A DNA stretch of 12,540 bases from JBGPBY01 sp041481485 (GTDB lineage Bacteria > Acidobacteriota > Terriglobia > 20CM-2-55-15): assembly GCA_041481485.1 (NCBI GenBank), contig JBGPBY010000176.1:1-12540 (forward strand). The letters run 5' to 3'. Both the position numbers and the translations under genes were made by a program. The notes beneath the pieces were generated by a model. It was not told the origin of the DNA, made no database searches, and saw nothing but the letters and a program-made list of their open reading frames with translations. Positions 1-4,871 of this stretch are shown piece after piece. The first letter of the stretch is position 1. Each line of letters begins with the position of its first letter.

Positions 1-112
1 GACTGCGATTCCCCATTGTAGGGGCGGTCTTTGACCGCCCACAATTCGGAGTTATGCAGGCCTCTCCAGTGTGGGCGGTCTTAGACCGCCCCTACATTGG
101 GGAATCGCAGTC
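1..112. repeat. Family 1 paired-palindrome repeat, copy 1
   Basis: Two 43-base arms (1-43 and 70-112) are inverted copies with only three mismatches, at arm positions 16, 31 and 32. Each arm contains its own hairpin: gggcggtc-ttt-gaccgccc at 22-40 on the left and gggcggtc-tta-gaccgccc at 73-91 on the right. The units face each other, with the TGTAG/CTACA ends outside and CACA/TGTG inside. The 32-base spacer (41-72) matches those of copies at 9635 and 12366 without gaps at ACAAT, ATGC and CCT. The arms extend outside the core (gactgcgattcccca and its complement). It resembles a BIME-like pair of REP units in architecture; I do not recognise the family itself. Confidence 0.9.
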
Positions 113-116
113 AGTC

Positions 117-310
117 ACAATTTCTCCATAGGCGAGATATTGTGCGCGGTCATAGAAGGCGTGAAGAAATAACCAATATTCAATTCTCAATTGTGGATGC
201 GCTATCGCGCGGCATCTTTAAGAAATAATTGCGCGAAGCGCCACCGCCGATGACGATTGAGAATTGAATATTGAGTATTGAATATTTCTTCACGCCTTCT
301 ATGACCGCGC
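117..310. repeat. Family 1 repeat, copy 2, disrupted by a palindromic insert
   Basis: A family 1 spacer-like stretch (acaat...attgt, 117-143) leads into a half unit gcgcggtcatag at 144-155. The matching half ctatgaccgcgc lies at 299-310, followed by the usual CTAC edge. Between them is a 143-base palindromic segment. Altogether 144-171 and 283-310 are a perfect 28-base inverted repeat, and 174-191 pairs perfectly with 256-273. A further imperfect pair, 199-210 with 231-241, sits inside. The whole of 144-310 could fold into one long hairpin. The left unit of this copy is missing. Confidence 0.8.
155..299. mobile_element. Candidate MITE-like element nested in a family 1 repeat
   Basis: This 145-base non-coding segment has perfect 17-base terminal inverted repeats (gaaggcgtgaagaaata and its complement) and a second inner pair at 174-191 and 256-273. 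It is flanked on both sides by TA (153-154 and 300-301). Removing the segment and one TA would leave an almost perfectly palindromic family 1 unit. Short size, terminal inverted repeats, no coding capacity and TA flanks fit a miniature element of the IS630/mariner type. Because the surrounding unit is itself palindromic, the true ends and the target duplication cannot be fixed from one copy. Confidence 0.4.
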
Positions 311-376
311 CTACCGTCGGAATCCCCTGTAGCCGTTCAATTCACAAATAACTAGGGGCCCCTCCCGGTTTTTCCA

Positions 377-382
377 TACAAT
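377..382 (+). promoter_or_regulatory. -10-like hexamer TACAAT before the DUF4159 gene
   Basis: TACAAT matches TATAAT at five of six positions and ends 10 bases before the ATG at 393. I see no convincing -35 box at 16-18 bases upstream and no ribosome-binding site between it and the ATG. If it is used, the transcript would start only a few bases before the start codon. The rest of 311-392 holds a 10-base palindrome AGGGGCCCCT (354-363) and nothing else I can assign. Confidence 0.3.
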
Positions 383-392
383 CTGGGTTCTC

Positions 393-1190
393 ATGCGAAA
401 AGGCGTTTTGGTTGCGATTTTTCTCATGCTCCTGCCGGCGATGGCTGCAGAAGCACCACGGGAGGACGAGTCCGAGTTCTATTTCGCGCGATTGATCTAC
501 CGGAGTAACGGACTACGCAATTACCAGGACCGGGAGAGCGGTGACAGATGCGGCGGAGGCGGATGGCGGACGGACACTCCAGACGCCGACGCAAAATATG
601 CATGGGGCATCCAGCGGCTGACGGGAATCCGCGTACATTACGATCCAAGAAACCCGGTTCATTCGGTTGGCATCATGGATCCGGCGTTGTTCCATCATCC
701 ATTCATCTATGCAGTCGAACCCGGCTCCATGGATTTGAACGACGAAGAGGCTGCGCGTCTGCGGGAATACCTGCTGCGCGGCGGGTTCTGGCATCTGGAT
801 GATTTCTGGGGCAGCTGCCAGTTCGACAACGTCGTTGAGCAACTACACAAGGTTTTCCCCGAACTCGAACTGAAAGATATCCCGCTCAATCACGATGTCT
901 TTCACACATTCTTCGACGTCGATCATATTGCTCAGATTCCCAATATCAGCAATGCACGCCGGATCTTCAGAGGAGACCCCAACGCCCATACCTGGGAACA
1001 GCCCGGCGACAGAGACCCGCGAGTTCTGGGGCTCTACGACGACCATCATCGACTCATGGTTGTCGTCACCTACAATTCGGACCTCGGCGACGCCTGGGAA
1101 TGGCTGGACGATCCGGAATACCCCGCTAGCCTGACGACGTTGTCGTATCGCGAAGGAATCGATTTCATCATGTATTCCATGTCTCATTGA
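393..1190 (+). CDS. Exported DUF4159 domain protein
   Basis: This 265-residue protein has an N-terminal signal peptide (about 1-19, cleavage plausible at AMA-AEA) followed by one domain that I assign to DUF4159. Features typical of that family are the opening FYFARLIY (29-36), WRTDTPDAD (58-66), a YLLRGGFWHLDDFWG segment (126-140) with the Gly-Gly and Asp-Asp pair, the LNHDVFH stretch (165-171), and a late segment ending in VVVTYNSDLGDAWEW (223-237). The fold is thought to be related to glutamine-amidotransferase-like domains, but no catalytic role is established. It would be periplasmic. The ATG follows no clear ribosome-binding site. The next gene starts 51 bases downstream on the same strand, so co-transcription is likely. 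The family assignment is from motif recall; the function is unknown. Confidence 0.8.
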   Translation: MRKGVLVAIFLMLLPAMAAEAPREDESEFYFARLIYRSNGLRNYQDRESGDRCGGGGWRTDTPDADAKYAWGIQRLTGIRVHYDPRNPVHSVGIMDPALFHHPFIYAVEPGSMDLNDEEAARLREYLLRGGFWHLDDFWGSCQFDNVVEQLHKVFPELELKDIPLNHDVFHTFFDVDHIAQIPNISNARRIFRGDPNAHTWEQPGDRDPRVLGLYDDHHRLMVVVTYNSDLGDAWEWLDDPEYPASLTTLSYREGIDFIMYSMSH

Positions 1191-1241
1191 CCTCTCTCTT
1201 CACTGGTAGCGTTGCATTCGGACCACATGTTCTGAGCCTTC

Positions 1242-2093
1242 ATGAAGAAATTTGCGATCTTCTTCCTGCTTTCTGTTGTGCTGGTTTTGGGGATCGGTTT
1301 TTTTGTGGTTCGCGGTCAATTGCAGGACGATGCCATACCTCTGGTGCACGATTTCCGCGGCGAGAGCGTCATGTTCATTTTTCCGCATCCTGATGATGAA
1401 ATTACATGCGCCGGAACACTGAAGATTCTCGACAACCAGGGAGTGACGACGACTCTGATCACACTGACCAGGGGAGAAGCCGGTGAGTCCAACGGCATGG
1501 TTAGCAAGACCGATCCGCTAAAGAGAAAGAGTCTGCTGGGTGAAATTCGCAAAAAAGAATTATTAGCCGCCGGCAGGCTATTGGGAATTGATCATCAGGA
1601 GGTCCTGGATTTTCCCGATAGTGGTTTGAGGGACATCCCTCGCGAAACGATCAAGGAAACCATTCGTGACCGGATCGCCAAATACAGTCCCACAATATTG
1701 ATCAGCTATGACGACGCTGTCGGCCTCTACGGCCACATCGATCACCGATTGACGGCTCGGTATGTGAAAGAAGTCTTCCTTGAGGATCGAAACGAAAGTG
1801 GATTCACGGTCAGGAAAATGTACCAGGTCACATTGCCAGGGCCGATGATTCGCGTGGCGCTGAAGATTTCAAAATTCTTCCAGGACAACTATCCCAGGGA
1901 TCCATCCAGGGGACTCCCTGTTCCAACCATGGCAATCCGCATAACGGAAGTGGGGAAATACAAGCGCGATGCCATGTTGCTGCACGAATCCCAGCGTCAA
2001 ACCTTCGACGATATGCAGCCGTACTTCGACAAGCTTCCTCCTGCGATTTACTATCGCATCTTCGACCGAGAATATTTTGCTGCCGTGAACTGA
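1242..2093 (+). CDS. Membrane-anchored PIG-L/LmbE family N-deacetylase
   Basis: This 283-residue protein begins with a hydrophobic anchor (about 4-23) followed by a PIG-L (LmbE-like) deacetylase domain. The zinc-site motif PHPDDE is at 48-53, where His49 and Asp52 would bind zinc and Asp51 would act as the catalytic base. The third ligand lies in GHIDH (164-168). The helix RKKELLAAGRLLGI (103-116) is also typical. Family members remove N-acetyl groups from GlcNAc-type substrates, for example in mycothiol, GPI or antibiotic synthesis; the substrate here cannot be told. The anchor suggests it acts on the outer face of the inner membrane, perhaps on a surface glycan or lipid-linked sugar (inference). 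It ends three bases before the convergent Omp85-type gene. The ATG has only a weak ribosome-binding site, so it may be read with the DUF4159 gene. Confidence 0.88.
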   Translation: MKKFAIFFLLSVVLVLGIGFFVVRGQLQDDAIPLVHDFRGESVMFIFPHPDDEITCAGTLKILDNQGVTTTLITLTRGEAGESNGMVSKTDPLKRKSLLGEIRKKELLAAGRLLGIDHQEVLDFPDSGLRDIPRETIKETIRDRIAKYSPTILISYDDAVGLYGHIDHRLTARYVKEVFLEDRNESGFTVRKMYQVTLPGPMIRVALKISKFFQDNYPRDPSRGLPVPTMAIRITEVGKYKRDAMLLHESQRQTFDDMQPYFDKLPPAIYYRIFDREYFAAVN

Positions 2094-2096
2094 GAA

Positions 2097-3398
2097 CTAG
2101 AATCCTCGCGACAACGACGTGTAGATCAACGTTCCCTGGCTGCTGTGACCCATTTCAGCTCTCACAGCGATGCCCTGGGAATGACGGTATTCCATACCGC
2201 CTCCAAATCCGGAACGCCAGGGCCCGGAACTGAAACTCTGATTCGCGAGGATTGCGGCATCGGTCAGTGATCGGCTGTCTCCCCACAAGCGGCCTGTGTC
2301 GGCGAATCCGATGACGTCCCATCCTTTGCTGTCTGACTTTCGGAAGACGTTGTAACGCAGCTCGGAGGAATAGATCAGAACATTGTTTCCGCGATAGCGA
2401 TAGGCATCGTAACCGCGAACATAATCGTGACCTCCGAGAAACGCGAGAGCATAGAACGGAATCTGGCTGTCGCCCTTGGGATTCTTGAACTGTCCTGCAT
2501 TTCGTAACGCGAGCGAAACTCTGGGACCGTGGATCGGAAGGTAAGCGCGCGCGTCGAATTCTCCTTCAATCCAGCCAAAGTCTCCAAATGCATTTCCAGC
2601 GCGGATACCGTCGTTTGAGGCGCCGCGCAGGTAAATGTTCAGACCCCGAGTCAACCCTTTCGATCGATCACGCGTGTCGTATTTGACAAAGCCGCCATAG
2701 GAAAGAATTTGTATCGTTGAATTAAATCCGGGAATCCACTGGCTGGGAGCAACTTCCGCACTGCCGGAGAAGTGATCCGTGATGGGCGCAATCTTCGTGT
2801 TCTTTCCTGGGACGGTACGGGTCCCCACCGCCTGCACAAAGAAACCGGACTGCAGGTGGAATGCAAGATCCCGAAAGAACGAAAACTGATAGCTGCGCTG
2901 ATCGAGCCCAAACGTGGAGCGCTCCGCATCGGCAAGCTGTGTCCCGATCCCGTAAAAATCCGTCTGGCGTTTCAGGTAGCCGAACCATGCATCGATGTGG
3001 TTCCGTTTGGAATTGTCGTCAAACCGGGCTCCAACATCGACGCGCTGAGCCACAGCGGTCGACGTCAAAAAATTCGCGCGGACCTGCACGTGGGGAATGG
3101 TGTCTGCGGTTGTGGCCTGGAGGCCTCCTCCGATTCCGGCTCCCTGAGCGAAACCGCCGATAATTGCGCGATACTTCACGTCAAATCTGCGTTTGGGAAG
3201 ATCAAACGTGTCGAGATTATCCCGGACCGGAACGTCCCGGCATGTGGCTTTCAGGCATGGATCGATCTGAGTCTGAGGCTCCGGCTTCGCCGTAACGTCC
3301 GGCGGTTGCTGGCTCGCCTGAGCCGCAAGATAACCTTGGAATCCGAACAACAAAACTCCAGTTGCGAATAAGCGAGGCAATAGATTTATTTTAAACAC
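2097..3398 (-). CDS. Omp85-superfamily outer membrane barrel protein without POTRA domains
   Basis: This 433-residue protein has a signal peptide (about 1-26), a short proline-rich linker with Cys48 and Cys53, and then a barrel domain running to a C-terminal Phe. Omp85 hallmarks are the loop-6 motif VRGY (327-330) inside LGGHDYVRGYDAYRYRG, the FADTG segment (365-369), and KYDTRDRSKGLTRG (239-252) near the first barrel strands. About 70 residues precede the barrel, too few for even one full POTRA domain besides the signal peptide, so this is the stand-alone surface-antigen/patatin-barrel type and not BamA. Its function is unknown; it may transport or anchor an outer membrane partner. The start is GTG, with AGAAGGGA nine bases before it. 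It converges with the deacetylase gene, leaving three bases and no room for a terminator between them. Confidence 0.85.
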   Translation of the reverse strand: MFKINLLPRLFATGVLLFGFQGYLAAQASQQPPDVTAKPEPQTQIDPCLKATCRDVPVRDNLDTFDLPKRRFDVKYRAIIGGFAQGAGIGGGLQATTADTIPHVQVRANFLTSTAVAQRVDVGARFDDNSKRNHIDAWFGYLKRQTDFYGIGTQLADAERSTFGLDQRSYQFSFFRDLAFHLQSGFFVQAVGTRTVPGKNTKIAPITDHFSGSAEVAPSQWIPGFNSTIQILSYGGFVKYDTRDRSKGLTRGLNIYLRGASNDGIRAGNAFGDFGWIEGEFDARAYLPIHGPRVSLALRNAGQFKNPKGDSQIPFYALAFLGGHDYVRGYDAYRYRGNNVLIYSSELRYNVFRKSDSKGWDVIGFADTGRLWGDSRSLTDAAILANQSFSSGPWRSGFGGGMEYRHSQGIAVRAEMGHSSQGTLIYTSLSRGF

Positions 3399-3750
3399 AA
3401 ACGAATTTCCCTTCTGCCAGCGATGTGGCCGCTCAATGGAAGAACCCGTGCACGATATTACAGGTCGTGCGGTCCTGTTTGTGAATTTCGGGTTCCCAGC
3501 CGTATTAGCGGCGTGAGCCAGTCGAATATGATAAGCAAAGAAATAAAGCTGCTGAGCAGCGGCAACATGTCTCGTCGGCCAGCAGTCCGGAAAAATTTCG
3601 TTCTGCTCTCACTGATTCAGCTACGCGGCGTTCAGTTTCCCATTTCCAATTTGAAGACTGCCGCTTGATTCCGAGATTTCCTTGCGAAACACGGAGAAAA
3701 CACAGACAAAGAATGTATCTTTGAAAGGAGATTCGCCGTTTTGCCCAGAG
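3399..3750. other. Intergenic region between two minus-strand genes
   Basis: No gene is supported here. Close to the barrel gene is an inverted repeat GCACGA/TCGTGC (3450-3455 and 3465-3470) with a 9-base loop, 52-72 bases upstream of its GTG; it could be an operator or a hairpin, and nothing in the sequence decides which. A shortened family 2 repeat occupies 3491-3565. The remainder, 3566-3750, is A/T-richer and contains no hairpin or open frame I would defend. Confidence 0.6.
3491..3565 (+). repeat. Family 2 multi-hairpin repeat, shortened copy
   Basis: The stretch aligns with the copy at 4468-4563: the opening gttcccagccg, the ttagcgg hairpin half, gtgagcc, the tail aaataaagctgc, and a closing hairpin gctgc-tga-gcagc (3548-3560). 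It lacks 21 bases that the longer copy has at 4490-4510, which are bounded by GGC on both sides. The loss destroys the large central hairpin. Other differences are point changes. Confidence 0.75.
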
Positions 3751-4173
3751 CTATTTATTAGGCAGTGGTGAAGGAACAGATGGGCCCGAGTCGGGACCAA
3801 AGAAAGTGTCACGGTAAGTCACAACAATTGCCCCCGGAATCGCCGACAGTGTCAGGTTTTTCTCCACCATGGTTTCTGGTTTTACTTCAACCTTGAACGA
3901 CTCTGCATTGAATCCCGGGAACCTTCCAGTAAGCACGTAGGTGCCGGCAGGGAGTCCATAGAACGCGTAAGCTCCCGACTCATTCGGAATTGCGGCGTAT
4001 GGCTTCGCCTTCGGATCCTCCGGGGTCACGACAACCGCTCCATCAGGAAGCTTGGCATGCGCCGGATCGGAAACAGTTCCCGCAATCGACGGCTTCGGCG
4101 CCTGGGCGAATAGTACTGACGACACTGCGGTAAGAACCAGCGATGCGAACAACGTGACAATCCAATACTTCAT
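3751..4173 (-). CDS. Small exported carboxypeptidase-regulatory-like domain protein
   Basis: This 140-residue protein has a signal peptide (cleavage likely after LFA, residue 23) and one beta-sandwich domain of the carboxypeptidase-regulatory-like/Cna-B type (about 29-110). Visible landmarks are SIAGTVSDP (29-37), GAVVVTPED (45-53), the NESGAYAFYGLPAGTY turn (64-79), and TGRFPGF (82-88). A short tail rich in Pro and Ser follows. Such domains usually precede a receptor barrel; here it stands alone, so it may be a periplasmic or surface protein with a binding or structural role (inference). The ATG is preceded by a modest GAGAG ribosome-binding site. It lies upstream of the Omp85-type gene on the same strand, but 352 bases with a repeat separate them, so co-transcription is doubtful. 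Confidence 0.75.
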   Translation of the reverse strand: MKYWIVTLFASLVLTAVSSVLFAQAPKPSIAGTVSDPAHAKLPDGAVVVTPEDPKAKPYAAIPNESGAYAFYGLPAGTYVLTGRFPGFNAESFKVEVKPETMVEKNLTLSAIPGAIVVTYRDTFFGPDSGPSVPSPLPNK

Positions 4174-4212
4174 GTCGATTTCTCTCGTACGGACCGTGGG
4201 AACCTGGGGCGT

Positions 4213-4241
4213 AGACTATCCCTGCGGTCCATCAGAATCAA
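4213..4241 (-). promoter_or_regulatory. Possible promoter of the small regulatory-like-domain gene
   Basis: On the minus strand, TTGATT (4241-4236) and TAGTCT (4218-4213) are 17 bases apart. The -35 matches four of six consensus positions and the -10 only three, so this is a weak candidate. It would give a leader of about 30 bases before the ATG at 4173. Confidence 0.28.
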
Positions 4242-4276
4242 AGAGCAAAACCAACAAGAGTCCATTGATGATTATT

Positions 4277-4310
4277 GATATTCCACTGGCTTACGCCCAT
4301 AAGCGCTAAC
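4277..4310 (-). repeat. Family 2 repeat, degenerate fragment
   Basis: Read on the minus strand, the segment keeps the gttagc start, ggcgtaagccagtgg and the gaatatc end that surround the central hairpin in the copy at 4641-4710. Several substitutions break the hairpin stem. Confidence 0.55.
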
Positions 4311-4467
4311 TTAAGTTGGGATCTTGCCGTGCGGGAGGTCTGTGACAGCCCGTCTTTGCGCCCGATTGGCGACTTTTGAGGCCTTCGGTGAACGATTTGA
4401 TAATTATGGCCACATATTTTTGCTCCTTCATGTGGCCCTTCGGGTAGTGGACTTCAGCGGGTAACCG

Positions 4468-4563
4468 CGTTCCCAGCCGCGTTAGCGGCGGCAGTCTGTT
4501 AGCCACCGGCGTGAGCCGGTGGAAGTAAATAGGCAAAGATATAAAGCTGCGGAGCAGCGACAG
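4468..4563 (+). repeat. Family 2 multi-hairpin repeat, longest copy
   Basis: Three hairpins follow one another: CCGC-gtta-GCGG near 4477-4488, the strong CCACCGGC-gtga-GCCGGTGG at 4503-4522, and GCTGC-gga-GCAGC at 4546-4558. An AT-rich link (aaataggcaaagatataaa) separates the second and third. The first 55 or so bases are an inverted copy of 4641-4702 with only a few C/T differences. Confidence 0.85.
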
Positions 4564-4575
4564 ATCAAGCAACAA

Positions 4576-4632
4576 CGATCATGATCGCAAAGACAGATTC
4601 ATGATCTGTCGTGCCTCCGGCACTCTGTTTTT
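4576..4632 (+). repeat. Hairpin cluster between head-to-head family 2 copies
   Basis: Three inverted repeats stand side by side: cgatcatgatcg (4576-4587, perfect palindrome), GACAGAT-tcatg-ATCTGTC (4592-4610), and GTGCC-tcc-GGCAC (4611-4623). A run of five T bases (4628-4632) follows the last one. That last hairpin plus T-run resembles a weak rho-independent terminator on the + strand, although the stem is only five pairs and the T-run is four bases away. Confidence 0.6.
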
Positions 4633-4640
4633 CATGAACT

Positions 4641-4710
4641 GATATTCCACCGGCTCACGCCGGTGGCTAACGGACTGCCGCCGCTAACGCGGCTGGGAAC
4701 ACGGCTGCCC
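4641..4710 (-). repeat. Family 2 repeat, inverted copy
   Basis: Read on the minus strand it repeats gttcccagccgcgttagcgg, ggcagtccgttag and the central hairpin (4647-4666, CCACCGGC-tcac-GCCGGTGG on +). It stands head to head with the copy at 4468-4563, the two central hairpins facing each other about 125 bases apart. It lacks the AT-rich link and third hairpin of that copy. Confidence 0.85.
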
Positions 4711-4736
4711 AACACGATGCCAAATCCGAAGGGCCG

Positions 4737-4757
4737 GGCTAACGCGGCTGGGGACGC
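4737..4757 (-). repeat. Family 2 repeat, end fragment
   Basis: The bases gctaacgcggctggggacgcg repeat the end of the neighbouring copy (gctaacgcggctgggaac at 4683-4700) with a small change. It is a truncated fragment about 50 bases downstream, possibly left by duplication together with the 12-base direct repeat nearby. Confidence 0.5.
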
Positions 4758-4855
4758 GACCGTCACAAAGGATGCCAAATCCAAATCCGCAGCCCAAATT
4801 TCATTAAGTCTCAACGCGATCCATCAATTCCATCGGGAGACGAACCATTTTTTGC

Positions 4856-4861
4856 TAGAGT
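4856..4861 (+). promoter_or_regulatory. -10-like hexamer TAGAGT before the receptor gene
   Basis: TAGAGT matches TATAAT at four of six positions and ends 10 bases before the TTG start at 4872. No good -35 box is seen. Its spacing to the start codon is the same as in the DUF4159 gene. Confidence 0.25.
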
Positions 4862-4871
4862 AACCGGTGCT

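Larger units (their letters stand above)
4174..4871. other. Repeat-rich intergenic region of about 700 bases
   Basis: The two flanking genes diverge from this region. It holds the promoter areas of both, three recognisable family 2 repeat copies and a fragment, and several separate hairpins. An inverted repeat ggccacat/atgtggcc (4408-4415 and 4430-4437) lies before the main repeat pair. A 12-base direct repeat gatgccaaatcc occurs at 4716-4727 and 4771-4782. I see no convincing gene, apart from a doubtful 41-codon frame at 4431-4306 on the minus strand. Confidence 0.6.

Noticed and set aside
1..310. CRISPR array from repeated short palindromes
   Set aside because: There are only paired inverted units with related spacers, not regular direct repeats with unique spacers, and no cas gene is present.
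2094..2096. Terminator between the convergent deacetylase and Omp85-type genes
   Set aside because: Only three bases separate the two stop codons, and no hairpin with a T-run is evident around them.
2772..3371. A 199-codon + strand open frame opposite the Omp85-type gene
   Set aside because: The minus-strand frame carries the signal peptide and Omp85 motifs; the + frame has none.
4611..4632. Rho-independent terminator at the GTGCC/GGCAC hairpin
   Set aside because: The stem has five pairs, the T-run is displaced by four bases, and no + strand gene ends upstream that would need it; it is better listed as part of the hairpin cluster.
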